Shown: positions 1-12,936 of the stretch, one piece after another
Numbering within the stretch: the stretch's first letter is position 1
Layout: every line of letters begins with the position of its first letter
Origin: Chrysomallon squamiferum
Taxonomy: Eukaryota; Mollusca; Gastropoda; Neomphalida; Peltospiridae
Length of the DNA stretch: 60,000 bases
Assembly: GCA_012295275.1 (NCBI GenBank)
Contig: CM022679.1
Span: 250,001-310,000, forward strand
Direction: 5' to 3'
The notes under the pieces: model-generated
Database searches by the model: none
The model's input: only the letters and a program-made list of their open reading frames with translations
What the model was told of the DNA's origin: nothing
Made by a program: the position numbers and the translations under genes

Positions 1-168
1 TAACATCAATCACATCCAATGTAAAATCTTAATAAAATAATATCAAACATTAATTTATATTCAACATAAAAGAAAAAATGTCTGATCAGTGGATAGATAT
101 GTGCTAATTTTACTGGAACTGTCGGTCATCAGTAATGAAATGATAGCTACATGTGCAAATTAACTTAC

Positions 169-342
169 TGAGATTCATCGTATGGAGTTCGACAAAGACA
201 GTACAGCTCCTCTGACGTGTTTTCTTGCTGTTTCTTGCAGTCGTCACACACGTAGGAGTCAATATGGCGAGACTGATGTTGGCTTATTCCAACACATTCA
301 CCATGGAACCAATTTGAGCACAGGTCACAACCAATGTAAAAC
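169..342 (-). CDS. BPTF: BPTF exon 19: PHD finger continuation, last exon in window
   Basis: A 174-nt exon that completes one PHD finger (FYIGCDLCSNWFHGECVGIS, then YVCDDCKK) and begins the next (LYCLCRTPYDESQ), showing tandem PHD fingers as in insect and invertebrate NURF301. The aromatic and Cys/His pattern fits an H3K4me3-reading finger. The donor is GTAAGT at 168. No further exon is visible in bases 1-168, so the remaining PHD half and bromodomain must lie beyond the left edge. Confidence 0.88.
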
Positions 343-3300
343 CTGACAACAAATTATTTATCACAGAAAATTTAAAAACTAATTATTTATCTCAAACAAG
401 TATTAAATTAATCAAAATGATTAAATTAAGAAAATCTAAGAAAACAATTTGATTGTTAACTGTGTTTTAAGAAAGGAGAGTTTTCACATGCTTTGCTAGA
501 GACATCTTGTTGAAATGAGCATATAATAAATGATTACAGAGGATACACTGACTTGAAATTTTACACATGTTAGTGTCTTCTTTTAAGAATGTAAGAAATG
601 AAAATTAATTATATAAAAAATGAATCCTGTATAAACTGAGTTAGACACTGACCTGCCCTCATCATATGGTGTTTTACAAATACAGTACAATCTTTCCTTC
701 GGGTTGAACGCTCGACTGCCCCCAGTTGATATCAACTTTTGTTTCTTTCTGCCAGACGGTATTGACAGCTGAGGCATCATGGGAACTGCACTGAGAGGTT
801 CAGCTTTCTTTTTACCAATACTCACTGCATTGTGGGCACCTTTTGGGGAGGTAATCTTAGTAGGAGATTTACTCTGTTTTTTCAAATCAGCCAATTCAAG
901 CTGCAAAAATTACACAAAAGAAAAACAGAGTTGTAAGTTTTAGCATAATCATTAAGATTAATATAAACACTTATTGTTTCTATCCAGTGTCATAAGCAGA
1001 GGCAATGAATGAAAGATTAGAGTGCAGTAGTCAGTCAGTCCTGCCTGCAGTAGCGTGTAAGTTAAGAAAATTAACAATGATTACAAGTTTTTAACAAGTT
1101 TACCATGATGTCTTGTTGAAGATTCTTCTCCATAACAGATCTTTTTCTGAGAATTTCCTTTTTCAAACTTTCCTTATGTTTGAAGAGTGCCCCCTGCAGT
1201 TTGGTCATCAATAATCGCTTCTGTTTCTCCTCCGCTGATTCCTGTTTGCGTTGTCTCTTCTGTTCTAGTCGGTCCTCTTTCTCTATCTTGTCAAGTATAG
1301 ACTTCAGTGTCTGACCACACACAGCTAATCTGAAACATCAAAACATTCTTCATCAACCCTTCCATTCCACTATGTAGTGACTTTTCTAACAAACTATTTC
1401 AGGAAAAAACTAGATGTGATCACTTTACCTCATCTGGTCTTCTTTCTGAGCCTGAGTGAGAACAGGTTTCTGTTTGGTTTTTCCAGTGTCGCTTGTTGCT
1501 GCTGTCACAGTCTGTGGTTTAGAAGCAGACACTGGACTAGGGACAGGGGCTATTGCTATTTTTGGTCCTGTCTGCTGAGTCTGGATCTGTCGCTGCATGG
1601 CCAACAACTTGGCCTGAATTTCAGGAGTCTGATTCTGCATGAGGGCCTGCCTAACAACTGAAAAGAAAATGTTTAACACTCTTAACCTCATTATAAAACT
1701 ATTAAATGCTGTATTTTAATTAATACACAATTTTAGATAATCCTCAAATTATAAATACTTTAATGTAAAATCTCACCTTGTTGAACAACTTGTGGCGTGA
1801 TGGCGTATTTTTGAGCGGCAGTCAGTGTGGGTGATGTTGTGGTTGTTGGTGACATTAAAGGTGGAGATCCAACAGGTGAAGATACTAGCACTGAGGTTCG
1901 TGCTGGTGATAGCAGCTGCACTGGTGATGTCATCACTGTGGATAGAGTAGGTGTAGCAGTAGTTGCTGTAGTCACTGCTGGAGAGACTACTGTGGTAAGT
2001 ACAGTCTGTGTTGTTGGCTGTGGAGTGACAACTGTTAAAGTTGGCAGCTGACCTGCTGATGTTGTAGATGTTGCTATGACAGTGGGAGGTCTAACTACTC
2101 CTGTTGTGAGCACTGTAGGCTGGCGAGTGTTGGTGCCAGTCAGAATTGTGACAGGACGTGTGGTAGCTGCTGCTACACCCACAGGTCTGGGGATACTTGT
2201 GATTACTGTCTGACCTCTGATGCTGACTTGCTGTGCCAAGGGTCGGGGCATTGCTCGGGCTATTATTGGAGTTGATGTGGAGCCAATCACTGAAATGGGT
2301 TTTACTGGACTTGCTGATGACACAGTAGACAGGGTTGGTGTTGAAACGATGGACTTGATGACATGTGGTGTGGTGATGCTGTTTACAGCAGTCTGCTGGG
2401 TAATCAGAGATGTGCCAGTAGTTTTAGCAATAGTTGTTATGACTGTTGGTTTAGCCACAGTGGGAGTGTTTGTCAAAACAGCACTGGATGACAAAACTTT
2501 TGCTGCTTGAGTAATGGATGTTGATGCTGATGACATGACTGTAGCTGCTGCTGCAGATACGATGCTGCCGTGGACACCACCTGAGGACAGTGAAGTCCCT
2601 GATGGTACTACAATTCTGGTTTGAGGAACATTTGTTGCAGATGTGGCAGCCACGCCTGATGATGTGTTCACCACAATAGCTGTTGGAGTACGAACCACTG
2701 TGGGTGAAGGCCTGACAGGCTGTGATATAACGTTGATACCACTGCTCACTACTGACGTGGGTGTCGACACAGCAGGACTAGAGGTTGGAAGAGTTATCAG
2801 CTGAAGTCTGCCATCAGGTAATCTAATTATCTGCTGACCTGTAACACATTATGTATTAGTTCATGTAAGCTTATTCTTCTATCATTTTTCTATATTTTTT
2901 TCTTTACTTTATATTTTACACTTTTTTCCTCCTAATACACACATGCACAAATGGTTCATTTAATAAATGCAAAAAAAACCAACAACTTTCAAATATTAAA
3001 GTTTTACAAATATTCAAAAACTATATATAAAACTATTAATCATTTCATATACATTATACTACATAGATTTTACATCAATATATTAAATACATAATATTTA
3101 ATACTGATATAATACATGCATAATATTCATATTACTCATATATTAAATACATAATATTATACTTATATTACAGACACTGCTGGTACCAATGGACAAAAAT
3201 GCTGACATTTCAGATATCTAAACTTTTATATTTTTTTGTACTGTACATGAAATCACAGAGAGAGGGAGAGAGAAAAAAACGAAATGTTTGATGTAAAAGT

Positions 3301-6300
3301 AAGTATTTAAAAAGCATGTACCTGGCAGTAGTCCACGCACTTGCAGCTGTCCCTGTGCTCCCTGAATGATCTGAACGTTCTGAACCTGGCCAGGCAAGCC
3401 CTGGGCAACCACTTGGGGACGGATTTGAACTGTTGAAAATGACAAAAATAACAAGTGTGTCTGAGACTGAAAGAACCATGTTTCCAGCCTTGATACAGTA
3501 ATTATGTTTTTAGTTGTTTTTTTGTTTTAACATGAAATATTTGAATCAAAAAAAAAAAAAAAAAAAAAAAAAAATTAAAATTATATACCTTTTGTGGTCT
3601 GGAGTTGCTGGCCTGGTGTAACCACTTTAGTAATGGTTGTATTGGGAGTAACAACACTGGTTGTGTTGGGTGTGCCTGGTTTGGGGGCAAGGGTCACTGT
3701 GGTGGTGGGTCGGAGAGTGATCATTGTGCTGCCTGGTATCTGTACACGAACCCCGGGTCGTATAGTAGTAGCTGAAAAACAAACATCAGTGAAATAGTGT
3801 GAACAGGAGAACAGAAATCTTTCTACTTCATTTATACGCTTGTGATAACTGTAAAAATATTCCAGTAAAACCACTTAATTCTACCTTGAATTCCTGCAGC
3901 TGATATGACAGTTTTTGGATGCACTTGCACCTGTTTGATGATAGTGGGTGTGTTGGGTGACCCTGACGTAGCCACGGTGATAGTTTTTATGTGAGCTGGG
4001 AGACCCGCAGATGATGTTGTCAGTATGGTGCTTGATGATGTCAAGCCGCTGGTGGTGATGGCGATGATTTTGCCCCCTGCCTCCTGGACACGTTTTGCTT
4101 GCAGTGCTATACGCTGCTGTTTGAGCTGCTGCTCCATCTGTGCCTTGATCTGCTGTGGAGTCTGAGCTGATGTCTCCTTCTGTTTATCCTGTACAGCAGC
4201 TCTCTGTTTCTCCAGTCTGAAAAAACACATAGATGTTAACTAAAATACAAACACATATTAACTACAACACATATATATTAAAACAACACATATACTTCTG
4301 TTGATCCTGTTAAACACAATATTATTAAGTCTAAAACACATAACATTAATATAAAACATGATATTAGTCTAAAACAGAGATGTTTTATTTTGAAGCAGCC
4401 TCTTCATTTAATTTTTACACATGGAAACTATCAATTTACTTAGATCTACACTAAATGCATATATGTGGTATATAATGAAGTGAAGGCACATATACAAAAG
4501 AGGTTACAAAAATGATGTGAAGATGCTCAGTCTTACTTTTCTCCAAACTGTTTGATTTCCCACAATTCCAGATCCTCTTCAGCTACCCATGACTCAGTGA
4601 CACTTGGGTCTGTCTGTTTAGGAGATTCTGCCCTCTTTCGTTCTCTCAACCCACTTCGCTGTGGAGTGTACTTCTCTGAAAAAACAAAGTAAACATCTTT
4701 GTACTGTCAGTGATAAATGTAAATCTCCATAATTTAACTTTTTGACAGTGTTTCTGTACAGCCAACATTCTGAGAAAATAAATAATGTACACAAATGTCA
4801 CTTTAGGATGACAAGTATAAATGAAAATAAACAAACACTATAGATATATAAAATTTTACCTTTAGGCTGTGCTGCAATGCCAATGGGGACAACAATCTTA
4901 CGAACGAGAAATTCTGACCTCAGATTAAATGGTCCTACATCTCTTCGTTTCAGCAATTCTGTTGTGGTGATTTCTGTTTCTGTGGAGACAGTGTTTGTCC
5001 CACCTGCTGGTGATTTGACTGCCATGTCATCCCACCTCAGACAGGCCCATAACTGTCGGAACTGTGATGCAGCAGCAGCAAGTGTTTTAAGTGTCTGAGT
5101 GCGGAATCGCCAACAGGTTCGAAACACAGGTCTTGCACAAGGATAAATCCAGTTCACATTGTTCATTTTACAGTTGTAGTTGAATCCTGCTGCCTCCTTG
5201 TTACCCTGTTTCCGTGCTAATTTATATACCTCATGCTTCTCAAGAATAAATATACTTTTCTTCCTCAAGGACGTACGGAATTTCTGACATACAGGCAGGC
5301 TGGATTTGCCTCGGCTTGCAGCACCCTTACCCCTCCTCCCTGGTGCTATTCTTGTGAACTTTGCTAGTTTAAATTTGTCAGATGTTTTGCGGATGGGAGG
5401 CAGTTTAGCATTCAGATCTTTGATACTCATCTTGGCTATGGCCTGTTGCAGGGCCATTTGAGCCTGGGACAAACTCACTCCAGCTCGTGTTGCCAGCAGC
5501 TGGGCCACTGAGGATGGGTCAGGTATTGGCAGACTGGAAAAAGGAACATTCTTAGTGTCACAAGAACTGTCTTTTGATTCATGTTTATCTTCAGTTTCTG
5601 AGCTGCCATCTTTAGTTGCCTTTGAGTCGTCCTTGAAATAACTGTCATTGGAATTCTCATCTGATGAAGATGTTGCTCTCAGAGTATTTAACAGATTTGC
5701 TGAGGCTGTACCGTTTGATTTGAGATCCTTATCTCCTTCTACATCAATCTCTTCATCTTCTGTGTTTGCTGTGCCACGGCTTTTTTCAGTAGAATGTCCT
5801 TGATCTGCAGATGTTTTGGATTCTGATTTACAAGCCTGAATACACAGAGGTGAATAACACTTTGATCCTTGTCTGCACAGAATGGAGTAACACGCATACT
5901 TAGCACTGCTGTCTCCATTTACCTGACACAAGCCCTTCACTTTCTCACAGTTTACTTCTTGCTTTACATCTCTGTCTTCACACTTGACTTCCTTCTTCAC
6001 TTCGTCTTTATTAAGTACATCTCTGATCTCCTCTCCATCTTCTTTCTTCACTCCATCTTTGTTAAGTACATCTTCAACTTTGATTTCTTCTTTCACATCT
6101 ATCCTTTCCTCTTTAACTTTTGATTCCTCCTTTTCCTTGGACACTTTCTGGTTGTTCTGATACTTAAGTTTCCACTGAATCTGCTGCTCCAGTGCTTGCC
6201 TCTGTTTCTTCTCCCACTCGTCCTGTTTCTGCCTCCTCTCAAGCAAATTGTCCAGTCTTGAGTATGGCTTTGTAACTTTTGGATAGTGAGTTCGTTCAAG

Positions 6301-9300
6301 CATAGCTTTACTGACATCAATCAAATCTTCTGCAACTTTTGGTGGTAAATGATACATGAAATCATCAGTGAATATTTCATATGTTTTCACAACCTCTTCC
6401 TTCACCTCACTCTCAGAGTCCATTGGTTCCTGCTTTACTCCATCTTCAACTTTGACCTTTGATTTGGACTTATCTGACTCTTTGACATTCTGTGAAAACT
6501 TCTCATCTGCTACATCTACTTTTGATTCCTTCAACTGCTCTTTGCTTTCTTGCTTAGTTTCCTTTTCTTTTGATGACTTTGTTTCAGAATCTGCCAATGG
6601 CTTTGTTTCTGAATCTGCTGAAAGGTTAGTTTCTGTATTTAATGACTCATTTGTTTCAGAATCTGCTGATGTTTCCAAACTTGTTGGTGGTCCATGACTG
6701 GAGTTTCCAAAGCTGTCTTCTGCATCAATGGAATCAACTTCCATTTTGACTTCAATGATTTCAGTTTTATCTGAATCACTTTCTTCATTTCTGTCTTCAC
6801 ACTCCATCTTTTCCTCTTTACCAGTCTGCTCACTATCTTGTGTTGTATTTTTACAATCCCCTGTTGAACTCTTTGCCTTCAGTGCTTTCCTGCGTCGTGC
6901 TCGCATTTTAGCAGCGACACTACGCAGACCAACGCTGTCCTGCGGTACAAAACTGTACACACGAACAGAGCTCACCCACAACCAGCCATTGCCACCGGTA
7001 ACACGATACTCTTCTCCTCGCTGCTTCCACACCTGCAAACACAAAACAAAACAACCTTATTTTAACATGCTCTATTCTTCCTCACTTTAATCTTGTTTAG
7101 AAAGTTGAATTAAAAAAAAACAAAAACTAACTTTTAAAAAATAAACTGATTACATTTTGATAAATATCTTTATCAAAAACAACAGAAGTTCAGGCTCAGA
7201 ATGATTAATTTAAGTTAATATAGGTTGGTTAAGTAATGAGCTCAAACATTCCAACATGGATGTTAAAACATGTTATACCTGATGTTTGAGACCAAGTGGG
7301 TACTTGATCCACACAACTGGTCGACCCAAATCTTCTTCTTCCTTCATTTTTCTCATCTCTTTGTCTCGCTTCTTCAACTCCTCACGTTCCAAGGTTGTCA
7401 ATCGACACAGCCTTGTATGACCTAAATATTTGTAACCATATAAATATGTAGCTAAATACATTAAGTCTGAAAAGAGTAGGTGTTAAAAGTTACTGCCTTA
7501 CTGAATTTATTTCTGAAACTGCAGTCATACCTATCATTAAACAAATGACAGCAAGTAGGAAAACAATATTTAGTTCTACTACAAGCCTCTAATACCAAAC
7601 AATTCTGCTGAGAAAAAGTTGATGCAATACCCAAGTTTATTCACGGTGTAATTAAAAAGAAACATTAAAATATAACACTGTTACCTAAGGAATCCTGCCA
7701 GACTGGTAGAAAGAGTACAGGTTTGATACAAGCTTCTAGAATAGCAAGAGCCAGACCAAAGTCTTGTGGGTTCTGACACATGTGTACAGCTTTCTGCCAG
7801 TTCTGTCGATGAACTGACCAGTTGGGGTGGAGGAATGGTGTGGGAATGTTGTTTTCTAGTTGAGTGATACTCAGTCGCAGTGTGGACACCACTAGTGAAC
7901 GACTGCCATAGACTGAACCATTCCACTTGAAGTCACTGGCGGGAGTGAGACTGAATTTATGAGACAAGTGACGTCGTTTGTCTCTCTCCTCATTGTGCTG
8001 GTGTTTGTTGAGTGCCAGAGTGTTGGTGGAATACTGGTTCTGATATAACTTGTAGTTGCCTTCATTACCTGATTAAAAACAGATATAATAAATAAAAATA
8101 CATCCACCCCATGCACAAATAAAATAAAATTTGAAGTCAATGTTTGAATGAATGTTACATTTCAGAAGAATAAACAATTTCAAACACTTGGTTGAAAAAT
8201 GCACAACATATGAAAAGAGCAATATTCAAAAAAGAAAGTGGAAGTGTACACACCCAGCCTGAAGTAAATAGAATGCTGAGACACAGCAGATGACACTGCA
8301 CTTTTACTTCTGGTAATGCGAGAGATTTCACCCTCTTTGTTGATGATCAAAATCTCATCTGACGATGTCTTGCCTGTGGTTTTCAGTGACCCTGTTGTAC
8401 CTGTCACAGAATCTGTGAACTGTTTTGGAGTCAGAGACCCAGTTTTTGACCGAGTGAGAATTTTCCGTGTTTCAAGAGCTGAAACAAATTAATTATTCAT
8501 TTTTATAAACAAAAACAATCTGTTCAACCCTAGTCCATTAATAAAGATTATAAAAACAGAAATATCAGAAAAAAGTGAATAAAAAAGAAAAAGAAAAAGT
8601 AGTTAAAAAAGGCCAGTCTTTAGAAAGCAAACATGCTGACAGATAACTATATAAAATTCATATTCCACAATGAATTTCTATCTCAGCATTGTTATACTCA
8701 GTCAGAAACATTAATGCTGTATTAACACAGTTAATTTAGTTTGAAGGAGAGTCACTATTAAACTATATAATTTGTTTACTTGAAATCACACTAGATGTTG
8801 TTGTAGTTGTCTGATTGGCTTGTGTCATCACACTTGAAGCATTTGTCAGTGGTTTAGTAGCCACCTGAAGAGTGACTTTGCCTCCTTCTCGGTTTACAAC
8901 AAGAACTGTTTTAGTCTGTGTGGTTGATGTTCCGTTTGACTGTCCATCCATCTTGAGGATTGTAGCTTTAGAATTAGGAAACGCTGACTGTAAACTCAAA
9001 ATGGTTGGTTTTATAGGATCCTCATTCTCACCAGTCTTACCATCACTCTGACTAGCAGTTTGATTTTCAATGCTGTTGCTGCTGCTGTTGTTGTTGTTAC
9101 TTTCTTCCACTGGCTGAGATCTGGGGTGGGCTGATACAGAATCTGAATTGTTTGTGGTTTCAGAGGATGTTTTGGGTGTTTCTTTAGAAACATCTTTCTG
9201 TAACACTGTGGCTGCATCTCCCCCACCTAGGGATGGAACTGATTCAGCAACTATGGACGTCTCCTAAACAAAATAACATTAATGCAATTTTAAAAACTTC

Positions 9301-12208
9301 AAAAATAGAGTGGAATAATTTCTGATCACCTTTTGGCTTCAAAAAAACAAAAAATAAGTAAACAGACATTACTGATTTATCAAAAACAATTTGTTTTGAA
9401 AAACATGAATCATTTTGGATGATGAAGCTTCGAGTAAAAATAAAAAAATCAGCACTTACAACACTCAAGTCTCTATCTGCATTTGAATCACCACCACCCT
9501 CACAGTTATCTCCCTTGCTCTCTCCATCTTGTTTACTAGATTTTTCTTTCTTCCTTGCTGCTTCCTCTTCTCTTCGTTTCTGTTCTTCTTCTTCTTTTGC
9601 TTTTTTTTCAGCTTCTTCTTTTGCTTTCTGTGATGCTCTTTCACTCTGTATCTTCAAAAGCTGGGCTACAGTGGAGATTTTATCATTTTTATAAACTTTT
9701 ATCATTAAACAAAAGTTAATAGACATATATCTTGAGCTTCAGAATTATAAATCTATTGCTGCATTGCAGTTTGATGAATATCAAATTTTGTTTTAGTTAA
9801 AAAAAAGAGGAAAAATCATTCACTGAAAATTGTCACATTATGGGTGTATAAAACTTGAAGAAAATAAAATATTATTTTTATTTTAAGATTATCCTTTGTC
9901 CGTAATAAAATAATAATAATAATAATAATAATAACCATTCTCCATGCTGAGTATTGACTTCTTGTTGCCTCTGGCTGCATTGGTCAGCTCTTCAGTGAGG
10001 GCCATTTGTTTATAGATGTCATCTTTCATTTCTGTTATAGCTAACACGAGATCTCGTTCCCACACCTTATGATCAAGATGTTCTAACAGCTCATCCAGCT
10101 GTGGCTTGGTGCTGTAGTACCACACTTCACTGTCACTCTCTCTAAAACACAAGTAAAACAAGTTACAAGTTTATCTAGCTGTCATTCTCACTAAGTTAAA
10201 TCACAGTGTTCTTAAAACAGATTCTAGCACATTTTTAAAGCAAAATTGGTTGAATATTGAGTAATTGCTTTTCTGATGTTCTACAATGTAATCCACAAAA
10301 CATTGTATATTACTGTACACACAGGACTGGTGATGCAAAATGATAGAGAAAGATAAAAAGAAAATCGTCAGTGACTACATGCCATTACATTAGCAGGTAG
10401 GGATCAAACAGACAGACAGACATATGGACAGAGAAAGTGAAAGAGAATGAAACTAATAATAAGAAATTTGTGTCATTTAAACACACTTGCTAATTTCACA
10501 TAATTTGTTAATTCCAGTGGAGATATTAATGTTTGATTTAGTTACTCACACTATGATTCTACGAATAAGAAACCAGTATTTCCGCCCATGACGATCAAAT
10601 CCAACAGCTTCTTGTCTACATAACATTCCACTCTTTTCTGCCTCAGATATGCAATCAGTAACTCCCTTCACCTGTACCAAAAAAAACCACCATACTCATA
10701 TCACACGCAATTAGTTCAGTGTAAAAATGTATTTTATTTTCAGTGTGAGGTTTATTAAAAAAAAAAAAAAATATGTGTCACAAATATTTATTATTAAAGT
10801 TGTGAGAAAATGAATTTACCTGATGAGCTCGACACACACTGCATAACCAGTCGTCTTCTGGAACCTCTTCCATCGGAGGATCGACACATGCGAGATGATA
10901 CACAGCAGAACACGTCTCACAGCAGAGCAAATCTCCAAGTCTAAAACATTTTTTTAATTACCAATTATAAAAATTTATAAAGTAATCTGACAAATGTTTT
11001 ACAACAAATCTCCAATTCTCTGTAACAGATATAATATTTTTACCAAAACATTTAAAACTTTTATTTGTTACAACAATATAGTACTTAAAAAAATAGGTAA
11101 AAAACAATATATGTATATTATGTAAGCACATTTCTAGCACAGCAGATCATTTATACATGGTGTTTTAAATGAAAATGGAGAAAAATGGCAAGTTGTAAAA
11201 ATTAAATTACACTCACTTGTGACATGCTCGGCAGTGATCATCGTAATGAATATTTCCTTCATTGGTAATTTCTTCTCTAACTTTGTTGGTGCCAAGAAAC
11301 AAGTCAGTGAGTGTTTGTAACACTTTCAACTTGTCTCCAACAGGCACATATGGGAATTCGGGCAATGTTAGAATGGGTAAAGCAGATCGGTATTCTTCAA
11401 GTCTGTCACTGTCCAAGTAGGCTCGTACTACCTCAGGCCATGTCATACCATCAATAAACAACAAAAATATATTAATGCTATCCTTGAGGTCCTGTGGTCC
11501 AAACACTGTGGCATTGCTTTCTTCTTCTCGCAGCAGAGATTTGATAAGACATATATGAATTTCTCCCATCATTGTACACTGATCTTCAGACAACAATGCT
11601 GCTGAAAAATCTTCAAATGAAAATGGTGACAATCGTAAAATAGTTCTAAAATGTCTTAACACTTCATAAATACCAACTGCTTGTAGTATAAGTGGCTGTG
11701 GTAGAGTAAGATCAGTAGCACTTGTTGGAAGTTCTAAAGGTGGTATGTCTCTATCATCCAGAAATTCTGGACTTCTGGGATGTCTTGGAAATAATTTTCG
11801 TCGACTAGCTGAACTGGTTGTGGTACTTATGCTGCCTTCACTGGCATCAGAATCAGACACTTCGTAGGAAGTGTCAGACTCGTCGCCGTCCAAACCAATT
11901 GGGTACAGGTCTGAAATGTCACTTGCTCTGTCACCGTCCAAATCTGCTGCCAAACTGGAAGAATCCTCATCTTCCCCTACAAACTGACTGAAAAATGCTC
12001 TAGATTTAAGTGCAGATTCACGACCTCGTCCTCTACTTCTAAAATACACTGCACCTGGGGAGTTACCCCCAACTGGCGTACTTGAACGGGAACTATGTTC
12101 ACTTGACGGAGTTTGGTAGGCTTTCGGTTTTCTCAAGAAATTGGAACGATTAGTTGACAAAGGGGTCTTAGGAGGTCGACCCCTCGAACGCCTTGATCGT
12201 GTTGCCAT
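169..12208 (-). CDS. BPTF: BPTF/NURF301, nucleosome-remodelling factor large subunit (3' end beyond window)
   Basis: Largest subunit of the ISWI-containing NURF complex, which slides nucleosomes and reads histone marks in the nucleus. I trace 19 coding exons: 11217-12208, 10820-10940, 10550-10671, 9936-10141, 9460-9665, 8780-9263, 8254-8478, 7685-8068, 7279-7421, 4860-7032, 4537-4675, 3885-4216, 3589-3771, 3322-3429, 1777-2838, 1429-1657, 1104-1329, 653-900, 169-342. All introns are GT-AG and every phase joins, giving 2,585 codons without a stop. Order of parts: AT-hook-like basic N-terminus, DDT domain, PHD finger, conserved BPTF middle, long Ser/Thr/Val and Gln-rich stretch, then C-terminal PHD fingers. 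The start ATG at 12208 opens MATRSRRSRGRPPKTP; an upstream in-frame ATG at 12262 is less likely. The last PHD part and the bromodomain should lie left of base 1. Identity is very sure; single exon edges are eye calls. Confidence 0.95.
653..900 (-). CDS. BPTF: BPTF exon 18: start of C-terminal PHD finger
   Basis: A 248-nt exon. A lysine-rich linker (KKQSKSPTKITSPKG) leads to the first ligands of a C-terminal PHD finger, LYCICKTPYDEGR, interrupted by the intron. It follows exon 17 (1104-1329), a long Glu/Lys/Arg helix, likely coiled coil, with DKIEKEDRLEQKRQRKQ. Donor is GTCAGT at 652. Confidence 0.88.
1777..2838 (-). CDS. BPTF: BPTF exon 15: Ser/Thr/Val-rich low-complexity exon
   Basis: A 1,062-nt exon that opens with GQQIIRLPDGRLQLITLPT, a BPTF-conserved segment. 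About 330 residues follow, dominated by Thr, Ser, Val and Pro, as in the variable glutamine/threonine-rich region of BPTF orthologs. It ends TAAQKYAITPQVVQQ. Smaller exons 11-14 upstream (4537-4675, 3885-4216, 3589-3771, 3322-3429) are of the same character and join in phase. Opposite-strand ORFs over this exon are shadows of the low-complexity codons. Confidence 0.88.
4860..7032 (-). CDS. BPTF: BPTF exon 10: large acidic/lysine-rich exon
   Basis: The largest exon (2,173 nt). It opens with VWKQRGEEYRVTG, the end of the conserved middle block, and then becomes a long low-complexity stretch rich in Lys, Glu, Asp and Ser with repeated KVEDVLNKDGVKKE / RDVLNKDEVKKE motifs (about 6000-6080). Near its 3' end it returns to conserved BPTF sequence: ARPVFRTCWRFRTQTLKTLA, RQLWACLRWDDM and TTELLKRRDVGPFNLRSEFL. 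The donor is GTAAAA at 4859. Reading beyond the donor gives a hydrophobic tail that is intron, not protein. Confidence 0.9.
7685..8068 (-). CDS. BPTF: BPTF exon 8: conserved BPTF middle block
   Basis: A 384-nt exon with the most recognisable BPTF-specific block: NQYSTNTLALNKHQHNEERD, then RRHLSHKFSLTPASDFKWNG and LENNIPTPFLHPNW. It ends in VLFLPVWQDSLG. It joins exon 7 (8254-8478) and exon 9 (7279-7421, HTRLCRLTTLEREE and VVWIKYPLGLKHQ) in phase 1. The block matches what I recall of vertebrate BPTF almost residue by residue and is the best single proof of identity. Confidence 0.92.
10820..10940 (-). CDS. BPTF: BPTF exon 2: first PHD finger
   Basis: A 121-nt exon encoding the rest of the N-terminal PHD finger. 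The zinc ligands are visible as CCETC, then YHLAC, then the closing LCSVC, preceded by the typical PPMEEVPEDDW stretch. It completes the ligands begun at the end of exon 1. The phase is 2 on entry and 0 on exit. This finger follows the DDT domain in all BPTF/NURF301 proteins. Confidence 0.93.
11217..12208 (-). CDS. BPTF: BPTF exon 1: AT-hook-like N-terminus and DDT domain
   Basis: First coding exon, 330 codons plus 2 nt. Residues 1-30 are basic with an RGRPPKTP core typical of AT-hooks. Residues 80-135 are acidic and serine-rich. The DDT domain, which binds the ISWI partner, spans about residues 170-235 and carries the pattern ILQAVGIYEVLRHF, LSPFSFEDFSAALL and IHICLIKSLL. A WHIM1-like helix region with MTWPEVVRAYL follows at about 255-270. 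The exon ends in the first two Cys/His ligands of the PHD finger (DDHCRACHK), so the finger is split by intron 1. Donor is GTGAGT. Confidence 0.93.
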
Positions 12209-12936
12209 GCTTAAAAATTCAAATATTTTTGAAAGCCTGGTTGTCTTACAAACATTTACCAAGAACCTTCATATATGTATCGCTGGCATTGATGGGTAAT
12301 TTTGAGTCCATGTTGAACAGATTTGGAAGCCGCCATTTTTCCAAATGCAGGTCACGTGACTGTCATGGCCTATCTTCAAGTGTCCTACTAAAGTTATTTT
12401 GTGCGTATCATCTTATATTACCGTCATTTGTAATCAAAATATAATTTATCATCACATAATTGTGATTTTCAAATAGCAAAACGCTGTTTTACCTGTTTGT
12501 TCAGAACAAACAAAAAGTATCCACCAAAATCTAACGAAATATCATCGCTTAGAAAAATCCATCCCTATTCATATAACGAAGTTTACCATTGGCTAAAGCA
12601 ATTTGCCAATTTTTCAGAAATCTGTTTGCGGTCCATATAAAACGTTATCACTGATAATCAGGCTTATGTATTTTCAAATTTTAGTTCACAGAGTTTACAG
12701 CATAAGTACTGATATTTATTAAAACATTCAAAACAATCAGCAATTAACAAGTAAATCGAATGACATTTTATCCAATCAAAATGGTTAACACAAAATCAGG
12801 TAATGTTGCCCTATTTATATTTCCGCTAGGTGTCGCCATGATTAAATGGTCTCTATTACTCAAGCTATTTGTCATAATATTTTGTTTAATAATTGAAACG
12901 ACAACGTTTTTCGAAACTTGCATGTAGATCGAAAGC
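12209..12936. promoter_or_regulatory. Shared promoter region between BPTF (-) and AIMP2 (+)
   Basis: The two start codons diverge and are 728 bp apart. On the BPTF side, 12329-12339 is GCCGCCATTTT, the reverse complement of a YY1 site, about 120 nt upstream of the BPTF ATG in the orientation common near start sites of housekeeping genes. A CACGTG E-box lies at 12353-12358. No TATA box stands out. This is a motif reading only; start sites are not known. Confidence 0.5.

Noticed and set aside
1827-2510. Plus-strand ORFs rich in Val and Gly over BPTF exon 15
   Set aside because: Antisense shadows of a Thr/Ser/Val-rich exon that joins its neighbours in phase.
4646-4834. Small minus-strand ORF next to BPTF exon 11
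   Set aside because: Intron 10 sequence in the wrong frame; exon 11 (4537-4675) reads in another frame.
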